Source of the DNA: Atopsyche davidsoni
Taxonomy: Eukaryota; Arthropoda; Insecta; Trichoptera; Hydrobiosidae
NCBI GenBank assembly: GCA_022113835.1
Contig: JAILWY010000021.1
Span: 620,001-684,000 of the forward strand
Length of the DNA: 64,000 nt
Direction of reading: 5' to 3'
Of the stretch, positions 1 to 10,915 are shown in pieces; positions within the stretch are counted from its first letter, which is position 1, and each line of letters begins with the position of its first letter. The position numbers and the translations under genes were made by a program. The notes beneath the pieces were generated by a model, which was not told the origin of the DNA, ran no database searches, and was given only the letters and a program-made list of their open reading frames with translations.

Positions 1-840
1 CAAATTATTAATGTTAAAAAAATATTATTATTTCCTTATAATTTCAAATAATGAACTTCTTTTAAAGATAGCGAAAAAATAGATGAGTTACTTTAAAAAA
101 AGTAGATTAATTTATGAGTAATATTCTTAACATATTAAAAAATATATTTTATGTAATTAAGGTGATTGCTTCCCACATTGACAAGAATAATAGAGAGATA
201 AAATATCAATTGGCTTGACATCGAGCTACAGTGGCCGTGAAGAATAAGCTCGGACCCCTCTCGTGTCACGATAAAAAACAGAGGAATTCAAATAGATAAA
301 ATGCGAATTTATAATGTATGTGAATATATGGTAATTTAAAATTCTAGCAGGGCAAGTACTGCTTTTTCGCTAATAATTTAAAAATAACTTTAAGGATTGA
401 CCGAGACACAATTTTCATAAATCTGTAACATAAAAGAAAAACGCAAAGATGATTCATTTTACTAATTACAAAAAGAATATAGTCCGTGAAAAAAAACAGA
501 ATTTTATTCCGAGAAAAAAGAAACATTCTTCACATTAAACAATGAAATAAAAATTGAATGTTTTCTTTAAATTTATTACCTACTAATATTACAGGTGGAT
601 TTTCCTTAAAAGCCTTTTGAACTCTTTATGGACAATTTTTTTAATTAAAACTCTTTGTGTGAAGACTAACAAAAAATTTAATTTAATTTATTTTTTGAAT
701 ATTAAAACAATTCATTTTCGTGACTTTTACTTTACAAAATCACATTTAAAACGGGCCGTTTTAAATAAATTGTTAATTAATGCTTACACAGCATAAAAAT
801 AATATTAAAACGTTTTTCGCTTGAAGAAAAAGTTATGATT
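1..840. other. AT-rich non-coding DNA, no gene seen
   Basis: The sequence is AT-rich with homopolymer runs. The only open frame of note (344-526, minus) is 60 residues of phenylalanine-, leucine- and lysine-rich low-complexity protein with no recognisable motif. I see nothing else to annotate. Confidence 0.6.
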
Positions 841-1412
841 GTAAAAATATCAGATAGACATTCACATAGCTTTCACCTCACTTTTACTAACGCAAAAATA
901 TCATATAGACTCTCACATGGCTTTCACCTCAATTTCACCAACGAAAAAATATCAGAGACACTTTCAAATAGCTTTCACCTCACTTGTTCTACCGCAAAAA
1001 TATCAGAAATACTTTCACATAGCTTTCACCTCACTTTTACAAACGCAAAAATATCATATAGACTCTCACATGGCTTTCACCTCAATTTCACCAACGAAAA
1101 AATATCAGAGACACTTTCAAATAGCTTTCACCTCACTTGTTCTACCTCAAAAATATCAGAGACACTTTCAAATAGCTTTCACCTCACTTGTTCTACCGCA
1201 AAAATATCAGAAATACTTTCACATAGCTTTTACCTCACTTTTACTAACGCAAAAATATCATATAGACTCTCACATGGCTTTCACTTCAATTTCACCAACG
1301 AAAAAATATCAGAGACACTTTCACACAGCTTTCACCTTACTTGTACTACCGCAAAAATATCTGAAACACTTTCACACAGCTTTCACCTCACTTGTTCTAC
1401 CGCAAAAATATC
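841..1412. repeat. 51-bp minisatellite, about 11 copies, with higher-order A-B-C pattern
   Basis: Tandem units begin every 51 bp at 862, 913, 964, 1015, 1066, 1117, 1168, 1219, 1270, 1321 and 1372, with a partial unit before the first and the last one cut at 1412. Each unit has the form TCAC-ATAGCTTTCACCTCAC followed by a variable middle and GCAAAAATATC. Three unit types recur in the order A-B-C-A-B-C-C-A-B-C-C, so the array grew partly by amplifying a 153-bp trimer. Because 51 is divisible by three and the unit lacks stops in two frames, two overlapping plus-strand frames stay open (835-1428 and 917-1435). The first reads as a 17-residue repeat such as SHSFHLTFTNAKISYRL. The third frame is stopped by the TAG in CATAGC. 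Two frames being open at once suggests a non-coding satellite, but coding use is not excluded. Confidence 0.93.
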
Positions 1413-1417
1413 TTACT

Positions 1418-1470
1418 ATTACTGCTGACCAATAGCATTATTATATAATCTTTTCCTTGCAAAGCTCTGG
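1418..1470 (-). repeat. Repeat A fragment (copy A0)
   Basis: Read on the minus strand, this matches the inner part of repeat A seen at 3929-3985 and 22605-22650: CCAGAGCTTTG, then AAGATTATATAATAATGC, then CAGCAG. It begins within a few bases of the minisatellite end and finishes at the start of the hairpin at 1471. Confidence 0.7.
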
Positions 1471-1507
1471 CGTATAATTATTTTTACTTGGTAAAAATAA
1501 TTATACG
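1471..1507. other. Perfect 17-bp-arm hairpin
   Basis: CGTATAATTATTTTTAC, a 3-nt loop TTG, then the exact reverse complement. It abuts the repeat A fragment. It may be a structural end of a mobile element or a cruciform-forming site; the sequence does not decide. Confidence 0.8.
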
Positions 1508-3213
1508 ATTCATTAATTTTAATAATGTTGTATCATTTTAACGTGTTTTGGTATTTTAATGACAGCGATAGCAATGAAATACCATGACTACATAGTTATC
1601 ATCCGGTAGATTCATGGCATTTCCATCCACTGCATCGCCGCTCACGAGACCACCCTCTAAATTAAACGCGGTTAGGGTAAACAATGAAACATTTAACTGT
1701 AGATAATAATATTAATTACATAAAAATAAATCTATTGAAATGATGAAACGACTTGTACTATACAAATCGGACAATTGGAACAAGGAAATGTTACTATAAC
1801 ATATTTAATAGTTATAAATTATATTTCCTGTATATTCCTACAAAGAGTGTTTTTGATACCGGTCGCTTTTTTAAATATATAATAAAGTGCCAAATGGCTA
1901 GGATTTTTTGCCATTTAATATCATCGGGTAGTTTTGATGAAATTTAAATAAGCTTTTAAGAGGTAGAAGCTCACAAAAAATAGTTATTATTTTCTATGGA
2001 ATAAATCAAATATAGTCTAAAAAATATATATATGATGGAAAATTGTAATTTATCAAAATAAATTAAACCATAGAATATGTTTATGATTCACGTAATATCA
2101 AAACAGTGTGGACAGTTGTTTAATGCTATGGAATTGTTAACTAACTATATATACGAGTATGTAGTATACATGATACTCACCTGAAATTTAATGAACCTTT
2201 CGTAAATAAATATAACCTAAAACGATGATTCGGCGATCATCCCTTGTACTCTATCCAGATCCCTAATTGGACATGTTCCAGGAAGATCAAAATATGAGCG
2301 AGATAAAGACATCGTCACGCGAGGCATTCCGGTCACGATTTGATTTCGTAAAATGACATGTGTTTAGGAAAAGGCTGGGGCAAAGAAGGGAAGAAGACTA
2401 CGTGGAAGTATTTCAGGATGTGAGCGCCTCCCAGCAAGAAATAATGTGCTAAGCATGTAATGTGTAAACTTAAACAATATCTGTACTGTATCAAAAGAAT
2501 TTCTTCATATAAAATATAATAAATAACCGAAAACACCTTCTGAATATATATTTTTTTCTATATTCATTATTATCAACTCAATCCGTGACAGTCATGTTTT
2601 AACTACACAAATAAATAGCCGAAATACCTGAAATCAAGAAGTCATTAAAAAACAACAGGACTGAAAAAAAATTCTGCAATCTTCTAGCCACTATATATAT
2701 GTCGTAATAAATCGAATATTAATTTATGAGTACATTAATAAAAGGTATTTCAAATAATATTTGACGAGCGATATTAATTATCTGGATCGATTGCTTTTTC
2801 AATATTGTGCTATCGAGAAGGACCTGCCAAGACCTTTCCTCATTATTATTCGCAATAAAACTCAGTGGAATGGAACTAATGCAATATCAATTATGTTGCT
2901 CGAGTACTATCGCGAATTATGGGATAAATTAGCTAGTACAGTTACCAGACCAATTATTATAATATAGATGTAGATCTTCCTGGTTCTAAGATGTCTTGGA
3001 ATCATAATATGTTAAGGATTTTGCTAATATCATTTATTGTTTAAATAAAACTTTATATACTATGGATATTGGTGTTTTATGTAAAAAGTCAAGTTATAAT
3101 ATAATTTTAAAAATACCACACCTTGCAAGTAACGTACGTCAGCTTATTATCATTATAGTCTTACATAATATATGATACAATAATTCAAGACCCTTCATAG
3201 TAAAGTTTTGATT
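1508..3213. other. No gene recognised
   Basis: AT-rich DNA. An open frame at 2761-2967 (68 codons, plus, no convincing start) has a mixed, protein-like composition, but I do not recognise it and see no splice context that would make it an exon. Positions 1560-1680 are slightly GC-richer. Nothing else can be supported. Confidence 0.5.
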
Positions 3214-3350
3214 AAAATACTTGAGTGATTTTTCACATGTTCGTTTTTATTTGTGACCGGTTTCGCCAACCTTTCACGTTGGCGAGGTTGGCACTTAAAA
3301 AATATTAAAATGAAATTTCCACCAAGTACTCTCTGTCAAAAATATTGAGT
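3214..3350 (-). repeat. Repeat B, copy B1, with CGCCAAC hairpin
   Basis: This shares two blocks with copy B2. The left block is AAAATACTTGAG through TTTGTGACCGGTTTCGCCAA (3214-3290). The right block is AATATTAAAATGAAATTTCC through CTGTC (3298-3340). The part between the blocks in B2 (about 4400-4480) is missing here. Positions 3264-3284 form a perfect 7-bp stem (CGCCAAC / GTTGGCG) with a 7-nt loop. On the minus strand the stem is followed by AAAC, giving GTTGGCGAAAC. That box recurs at 38098-38107. No coding potential. The orientation is set by the GAAAC box and is an inference. Confidence 0.75.
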
Positions 3351-3756
3351 AAATTTTTGAATAAAAATATACTGAAAACCGCAAGACGGCAATAGCACGA
3401 GGGTTCGCGGGTACAAGACCAAAAGTTTCAGTTGAAAATTTTATATTGCGAGCGTTTTTCGATTGAGGCTGCGCCCGCATAAAGCGCCGGCCACACTGTC
3501 CGGCAGTGACGTCATGTCGGATGATGCCGAGGAATCCGACAGAATGTTCCGGGATGGACGAGGATTCTGCGGCGGGAAGTAATTTTAAGCTGACTGCGTG
3601 GACGAGGCTCCGCGCCCGGTGTCGCCATAATGGGAATGCAAAACGGAATGCAGCTGCAGAATGTTGCGAATTTGAGTAATTGAGGAAAAAATACTAGGTT
3701 CATATAAAAAAAATACTTTAAAATGACAATAAATGCTATTTAATATATCTTTTCTC
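3351..3756. other. GC-richer patch with a CRE-like palindrome
   Basis: Positions 3480-3660 are clearly GC-richer than the surroundings and contain TGACGTCA at about 3506-3513, the consensus cAMP-response/ATF palindrome. A 22-codon plus-strand frame starts at the ATG just after it (MSDDAEESDRMF...) and stops at TAA. Minus-strand frames of 61 and 63 codons overlap the same patch. It could be a regulatory element or a short exon; neither is established. Confidence 0.3.
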
Positions 3757-3763
3757 AAATCAC

Positions 3764-4080
3764 CTCCCCGCTCTCCCCATTTTTTGCCTGTTCCCTGAGC
3801 GTGTGTAAAGAACCGATAGTGGAGTAGTGGACTTGGAATGATTGTGAAGGGATGTGCTCTGGAAGAACGTAGAGGGTTCCTGTTATTGTTTCTGTAGCCT
3901 GCTACAAAAGGAGTATCAGATCTAAACTCCAGAGCTTTGGAAGGAAAGGATTATATAATAATGCTATAGAGCAGCAGAAATATAAAACTACGGTGTAGAA
4001 GGACTCGGAGACCCACTACAATATTTTCTCAGTGAGATCGTCGACAACCTCCTCTGAGGAGAGGCACATGATGAAGAAAT
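3764..4080 (+). repeat. Repeat A, near-complete copy A1
   Basis: This aligns over most of its length with copy A4 (22437-22768). Both start with CTCCCCGCTCTCCCCATT. They then share CCTGAGCGTGTGTAAA, GTGGACTTGGAATGATTGTG, GATGTGCTCTGGAAG, ATTATATAATAATGCTAT, AGCAG and CTCC..GAGAGGCA...GATGAAG. A 7-bp AAATCAC sits directly before the start (3757-3763) and again at 4077-4083, a possible short target duplication or chance. The element has no ORF worth calling. The superfamily is unknown to me. Confidence 0.85.
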
Positions 4081-4317
4081 CACTGAATATATTTTTATTT
4101 ATACTTGAATCAAGCATTTTACTGTGAAAGAGCATACAAGCAAGTAATGTATAACCAACTAAAAATAACTACAGCTGTGTTTAAATTATTTAAGGTAATT
4201 GTTAAAAAAAAAAACTGTTATAAGCATTACTAGACTGCGAAAAGAAATAATTAAAACTAATCTCGAATATATTCGGAGTGCATTTGAGAGGTAACATTTT
4301 CCGTAATACTTACATAT

Positions 4318-4536
4318 ATTTTTGAGTAAAATACTTGAGTAATTTTCCACATGTTCGTTTTTATTTGTGACCGGTTTCGCCAACCTTTCACATTGACATT
4401 ATCAAACAGATCTCTGTTTGTGAAACGTATTGTATGTATTTGTGAAACGAACATGTGAAAAATCACTCAAGTATTTTACTCAAAAATATTAAAATAGAAT
4501 TCCACCAAGTACTATCTGTCAACAATATTGAATTTC
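4318..4536. mobile_element. Repeat B, full insertion B2 with 12-bp target duplication
   Basis: The 219-bp insertion is bounded by identical 12-mers ATACTTACATAT at 4306-4317 and 4537-4548. Near-perfect inverted arms of about 45 bp lie at 4316-4359 and 4445-4490, with the conserved TTTGTGACCGGTTTCGCCAA block between them. The CGCCAAC hairpin that is intact in B1 is damaged here (ATTGACA in place of GTTGGCG). A variable 10-15-bp duplication is typical of target-primed retrotransposition (LINE, SINE, Penelope-like), while the inverted arms recall foldback or inverted Penelope LTR arrangements. There is no coding capacity, so it must be non-autonomous or a remnant. Confidence 0.8.
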
Positions 4537-4548
4537 ATACTTACATAT

Positions 4549-7500
4549 GACATTTTGTAATAATTTAACTTTATTATATGACCTGTCAATAGTAATAACT
4601 GACGAAAATTTCGCTAATATTTTACAATGAATTACGCAGATAGTTTTTGTTGTTTGACTCGTACAGGAGAAGCGGAACAATGATTAATAAACCAGAGTGG
4701 ACGTGCCTCTAGGGATACTCTCCAGGCTCTCTTGCAAATCAAACGCCAGTCGATGGGCTGGAGTCGAGTTTCAAGCACCGCCGGATTAATTGGATGGTTC
4801 TTTACGTCGGAGTGTTTAATTCATACGGAATTTGAATCTGCTTTTGCCAAATGTACTCAATAAAAACTTCCACTAAATAAAAAAAAAAATCATATTCCGA
4901 AAATTATAAAATTTTTGCCTATAAACTTGATCTGAATACTTTGCATTCAATTGGGTTGAGAATTGGAAACGAAATTCAGCAAATTATATAGCTTGATGAA
5001 AACGTTGATAAAAAATATTCACGATCATTTTTATCAAAGATCTATTATTGTGAAGCAAGAATAACATAATAACGATGTTATAATCAAGTTAAGTGGCACT
5101 TCAGTAAAAAAAATACGCTTTTAAGAGGGTTGCAAAATTGAAGAACGAGAATTTTGTAAAAAAATAATATTTTAATGAATTTATAAAAAAACTGGTTTAA
5201 TTCATTTCATATTTTTCAGTAGCCAAAAAATTACGACCATTACGATATTACAAAACATATATCGGAGAATCAAAACATTATTCTTCTTTTGATCAGTAAA
5301 GCGATTAAAAATGACTCTCTTTTGAGTTTGAGCGACTACATATTGAATAAACTACATCAAACCTATATCTCTAACCTCCGACCTTACGCAACTAGGCCAT
5401 CGTACCTGTCCACACATAAATGTGATTAATACACTTCTCTCAAAGGAAAATAAATTTTAAATTATCTCATAAAGCATTATGCTGAACGCGGGATGAAGAA
5501 TATTCATCGTCATTAAAAAGTTACTGCGTTAAAATTGTCCCTGTGGAAATTCGCTCGTAGTGTTTCATATAATTCATTTTGTTTCAAATGTCCTACAAAC
5601 CAACGGGTAAAACACCCCAACACCTGAAACGCCATTCTCTAATGCGTCAATTCTTTCGCCATTAAGTTTATCCCGTGTTAGCACAAGAGACAACACTATT
5701 TATCACATAATCGATAAAACTCAGTAAAGCATCGAAGTAGCTTTTTGCGTACAAAACATAACGAGTTTTTCAATTCATTCATCAGATCTATATACTGATT
5801 AAAAAAAACTAAATCTTCACCCATACAGGGTGTGTGCAATTTACAGCATAATCGCTACAAAACCCTCATGTATATTCGTGCAAAGAAATATATAGGTTTT
5901 AAAATCGTTATTAAAATAAAAAAAACAGAAAGGCAGTAAAATCGCTAATAAAATAAGATTCACGACATCTTTATTTTCTTCAGTGTAAAAAAAAAATTTC
6001 AACCCTAAAAGAATATTCATAATAACAAAGGTGAAAAGATAAAAGAATTATCATTTTAATTAACGACCACGACAATCGCGAGTTTTTATTTATTTTCAAA
6101 AAACTTTGTGATTTTTCACAGAATCTCTGTCAACGCTGAAAATTCTTTGAAATTCAAATTGTAAAAAATATTTACCGCCAGCAATAACAAAGTTGCGCGC
6201 CCAGGGCTGTTAGCGGCCGCTGGAAAACGAGATTTTTCCAAGTTTTTCACGTTTCCCCGAGAGCTTTTGCTCTGTTTTGGACCAAGCTGCTGGCTGGAGC
6301 CTGGGTAGTTTTTTTTTGTTGATAAATTCATCTCTAATGAGTTCTCAGAAAAAATTGTATCAAAAATACGAAGAGCGTATATTTTCTTGTGCTGATGTTT
6401 TTTTAAACTTGCGTTTTTAAGCCAGGGTAAACAAGTATTTGTTAAAACAGCATGAAATATATTTTACATCATAATTTTTAGTGAGTATACAAAATTATTT
6501 AATGAACATACTTTTTAAAGGAGAAATTTTATATAATAGGAATTGGGTTCATTCGATAATTTCGAGAATAATTTTACTCCCTGGTCTTATTTCATTGAAA
6601 TGTAAACAAAACATATTTTTGCATGGTTTTTTACTATTAGTATTAACTCATTGAGTTAAAAATGAATTAACTATTTTGGTTAAATTATTATCTTTAAGGG
6701 GTGAATCAACTCTTAAAAATAGTGGAAAATGGAATACTTAAACATTTTATGCAGAAGTTTAAAACGATATGTTTTCATTGTGGATAGAACTTACGAAAAA
6801 CTATTTTAAACAATAGTATGTAACATAAATATGCCATTAGAGTAAATCATATCTAACCTGTTTTTGCTACTTTGATCAACATTTTAAAGATATAGCATAA
6901 TGCATAGTTATCAAGCTATTTGCATCTCAGAAGCAGACCGATCTAAAAAAAACCTCATAACGTTTTCTCAGGAATATACATACAAAATTTTTACATTAAA
7001 AAGCTACTTTAATTAACTGGTTTTTTTTCCAGTCCACTTGCTTCATTTACATCTCGGAATAACAACCGACCCTGTGAGTCTTCCGGAACTCAAATATATT
7101 TCTTTGCATGGACCTCGCATCAGTGATTCAATAGAATATTTATTAGCCCTCATTGGAAGTTATTAAGAACTACTGAATATGCCAATCAAGCTATATTAAT
7201 ACTGTCGGCATGGACCTGAATATTCAAGACAAGTTCTGCTATCGAAAGGTTACTCTTGTACCCCAAAAAAACTTCTTTTTCAATTCACAAGTAGTGAAAT
7301 TAATTTTCTGGTTAATTGCTAAGATCGGTCAATTAGAATAACCAATTGACATATTGCATAAAATATCAAAATGGATATTTTAAATGACTTGCACTATAAA
7401 TAATTATCTTTAATATATTTTTTGCTGGTTTTGTGGTTTTTTACTGGAAACCCGAAGCATGCGAATTATTTTTTTTAATAATCCGCAAAAAATGGATTCA

Positions 7501-7957
7501 GCGCAGATTAAAGCCAGTAGCAAATACAATCACCCATTGATTACCGTTCAAACATTAATTTTCTTTGCAAACAGACGGAAAATAAATTTCCAATTTACTA
7601 ACAAAGTGTTTATTCAGAGCGAGACGGCCGGGAATCCCTCGGCTGGTCACTCGGGAGGTAAAAAATCGCGGTACTGCTCCGTGGGAAGACAAACATATTA
7701 ACTGGAGTTTGCTTTGGAGGACGATCGGAGGGATGCTGGGGATGAAATCCGTGTGTATTTTGTACGGAGAGAGCCTGTCTTGTTTGCGCATGCTAATAAG
7801 TACAATATTTTATTTTCGTTTGAAGTAAGTATTGCTGTTATAATAAGTTAAATTTATGCTTAATTTCTGATGTTTTAGATTATAAGAGCTTAAATATTTT
7901 CCTTTATTTGAGATTTTTTCGATGCGATAAATTCATCCTATATATTATTATTTACCC
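4549..7957. other. No gene recognised; two GC-richer patches
   Basis: This is mostly AT-rich sequence. Positions 4680-4810, 6180-6310 and 7610-7790 are GC-richer. Short frames overlap two of them (6116-6331 minus; 7459-7701 plus and 7555-7791 minus). The 7610-7680 patch has a donor-like GGGAG|GTAAAA. None of the predicted peptides shows a family signature, so conserved non-coding DNA is as likely as exons. Confidence 0.45.
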
Positions 7958-8055
7958 GTGGACCCACTACACTATTTTCCCCTTAGAAAACCATGAACAC
8001 AGGCTCAGAGAAATGGTCGCCAACTTTCTCTCAAGAGAGGCACTTAATGAAATCC
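7958..8055 (+). repeat. Repeat A fragment A2 (3' part)
   Basis: This matches the 3' third of repeat A: GACCCACTACACTATTTTCC, CCTTAGAAAACCATGAACAC, GAAATGGTCGCCAAC and AGAGAGGCACTTAATGAA. It includes the CTTAGAAAACCATGAACAC segment shared with A3 and A4 but absent from A1, so two subfamilies exist. Confidence 0.8.
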
Positions 8056-10700
8056 AGAGCTAAAATTGCAATGTATTAAATATTTTCAAGGTCTTCTTAA
8101 CATGGATTTTTAATTAATCAACGCTATAAATAATTAAAATAGAATATTGAGAGTATATCAAAACGTTTTATTTAAATAATTCAATCCTCGTGCGATATAT
8201 ATCATGAGTCGTAATAATCACAATAACGCGTTATAAAACAAGGATTTTAGATTTCCCGAGAGATCCGCCCGCTGGAATTTTCAGTAAATTAAATTCCGCC
8301 ACCAGAGAAGCATTATGCATACGGTGACCAAATTATATTCAAAGGGAAAAAAATACATCATTTTATTTAAATAAATCTGAATTTTATTGCGTCAGATTAA
8401 GCAGTTTTTTTATAAATTGTAACGCTGCTTGTGTAAATATTTCCAGATTTTGGGACTCGCTTATTTGTGATATTATACACTAGAATTTCTCGTTCGTTTA
8501 TATAATGAAATAGAATATTTACTGACAAATTCTGTCGTACTTAAAATAAATTATTTTAGAAATGTAATACAGAAAGGTTGGTTACAGCATATGCATCGTA
8601 CGGGAAGGATGCTTAAGTATAAATGGGTGCACCTGTCGCTTAAATAGTCCATGGTTTTGTCATGGTGTTGTTTCGTTATCACAAGTTGCTATTCATCTCA
8701 AATACTGAAACAAATTATTTCAGGAATTCAGTAATGGCGAGTGCATTGCAGAACAGTTGGTCACAGCACATGCAGTATATGGAATGTGGAGGAAGCTTAA
8801 AAAATAAGGCATTACGAGTGGACTGCAGCCGGGAATCTGGCAGTGCACTTAGTGATGTGTTTCAAAGGGATAATAATATTTGTAAAAGCGCCGAGCCGCC
8901 TAACGTCTCTTCACCCAGACCACTTTAGAAAAGCTGCTTCCCGTCTGAACATGAAAGATGCAACGTTATAATTGCTTCATAAGTAATACTCGTATATCGG
9001 GCTTCGGATACTTTTCCGTTGTATCTTTAGGAATGATTGCAACTGTGTTTAATACTTTTCTATTTCGTTTTATATGCTTTTATGCCCTTCTGAGACGCAT
9101 GAAGCAACCTGATAATAATCACTTGTATAAAGATGCTTTGACTCAATTCTTTCTCAATACTTACAATTTTTTTCTTTTCTTAAAAAAATTTGTTACTTTT
9201 ATAATTATTTCAAATAATATATATTCTGTATATTAATGTTTCAATGAAATAACAAGTCATTTTACGAAACGATTTTATCTTCTTTGAACAGTGTGGCAAA
9301 ATGAATATTATTAAACAATAAGCGACGAAATTAATATTTCTCCCATTATTAACAGTGTGTTGATGTTATCCTTATTGAATAATCAAAGTAATTAAAAGTA
9401 AACTGAACGAAGTATTTTTTTTATATTAAAACATATAATTCAAAATTAAAATTAATATTTTCCTTCTATTTCACTTTCATTATTAGCTAAAGAAACACTT
9501 CTATTGTAATATTCAACACTTCTAAGCTAATTTAAATATAAATATTTCTAAAAACACGTGAAATATTGAGAAATAATTTTGTAAAATTTTATCAAGACAC
9601 GTGGGATTCAAACCCACATCCACCTTAATCCTTTCAATCAGTGTCCCTGTGAATTTCAATAATCAAATACAGGTTTCCTCAACCTACTCGCAAAACCCAT
9701 GGCAATCATATTCAATATTTAAATCTGAAATACTCATTAATTATGTATTTTTTATACATTTCAGTGTATACGAGGTAAATTCTGAAATTATTTTTGACAT
9801 TTTCGTTTGTTCTGTCTCTTTGTTGAATAATTTATGTACTTAAAAAAATTGTTTATTTTAATTTATACATTATTCATTATTATTATTTCCATTTGCATTT
9901 AAGTGACTCCAGTATTCAAAGTAACAAAACAAATATTAAACAACACACCCGTAACTTGTGACGGCGACACACAAATAAACGTTTATTATAAATACATTAT
10001 TTAAAACATCCCAAATTTTATTACGCCAACAATAGTACAGAAACAAAGCCGGCGAATTCACATTACGTTTGTTTTCACAGAGCGGCAGGAGCGCCGATTA
10101 TGTGTGAATTTATTCATAATTTTGTTTTGTTTGTTGTTGTAACATTGCGTTATTAATGATATAACACCTGAAACCCAGAGGTCTCTGCGCATGATCGCGC
10201 GAAAGGAACCGGAAATCGAAACTCCGTGAGCGGAAGCAAATTTATTACGGGTGGCGAGGCTCGCCGCTTAGTTACTGGAGCGGAAGTACGTGTGATTCGA
10301 CTAGCGTTTAATAATGTTAATAGGAATACAGTTCACAAAGACATTACTATCTTATTGATTATCTCTAAAATACGCATTAATAAACTTAAAACCTTAAAGT
10401 TTTTCATACTACGGTTATATGAATATTATATATGCAACGGTCTGATGCTTCTGAACATAAAGAAAAAGTTTGACTGAGAGTCCAATCACTTGACAAATAG
10501 AGTACAACTAAGTGTGATTTTTTAAGCATAAATAATTAATTATACGTATTTATACATTTATGTATTTAAATACAAAAGCGTATGTCGGATCAAGTCGTAT
10601 AAAAAGCTAATAATACAAGGTCGTTCAAGGCTTGTAGCCTGTCATTCCGTGTAGCCCAAAATAAAAACTAGAGGATATAGATTAAATCAAACAGGATCAT
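8056..10700. other. No gene recognised; small local duplication and tRNA-like fragment
   Basis: Two diverged direct repeats are visible near 8575-8620 and 8753-8803 (GTTGGTTACAGCATATGCA against GTTGGTCACAGCACATGCA, followed by GGAAGGATGCTTAAG against GGAGGAAGCTTAA). An 88-codon frame at 8662-8928 overlaps the second and is unrecognised. At 9598-9622 a perfect GTGGG/CCCAC stem with loop ATTCAAA resembles a tRNA T-arm, but there is no matching A box. Positions 10140-10280 are GC-richer. Confidence 0.4.
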
Positions 10701-10723
10701 CGGGCTGGTTTTGGTGCATTTAA

Positions 10724-10915
10724 TTGTCAGCAGCTGTCTATCCGTACAATGCTGCCTGGACATTGTCAGAGTATAATTGGGCCGTAACAATGATAATCAT
10801 TCGATCAACAATGATGCAATTATGTCATCAGAGCCGGCGACCGTCCGTTCCCTTCCTGCGGCGAGACAGGCGGCCGATGACCCAAGTGGACAAAAGCAAC
10901 CATTTATCCTTATAA
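10724..10915. promoter_or_regulatory. Possible enhancer-like GC-richer element
   Basis: A 190-bp patch of near-balanced composition stands out from its AT-rich flanks. It holds several ACAATG/AACAATG words within about 75 bp (near 10746, 10787 and 10807), the core of SOX-type HMG sites. It also has a CAGCTG E-box and an ATTA-containing word. The 63-codon frame across it has no recognisable motif. The regulatory role is an inference from word clustering only. Confidence 0.25.

Noticed and set aside
835..1435. Two overlapping ORFs of 197 and 172 codons as genes
   Set aside because: Both exist because the 51-bp tandem unit is a multiple of three without stops in two frames. Simultaneous openness argues for satellite DNA, so I kept them only as a finding.
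9598..9622. tRNA gene
   Set aside because: Only a T-arm-like stem-loop is present, with no A box, D-arm or anticodon arm.
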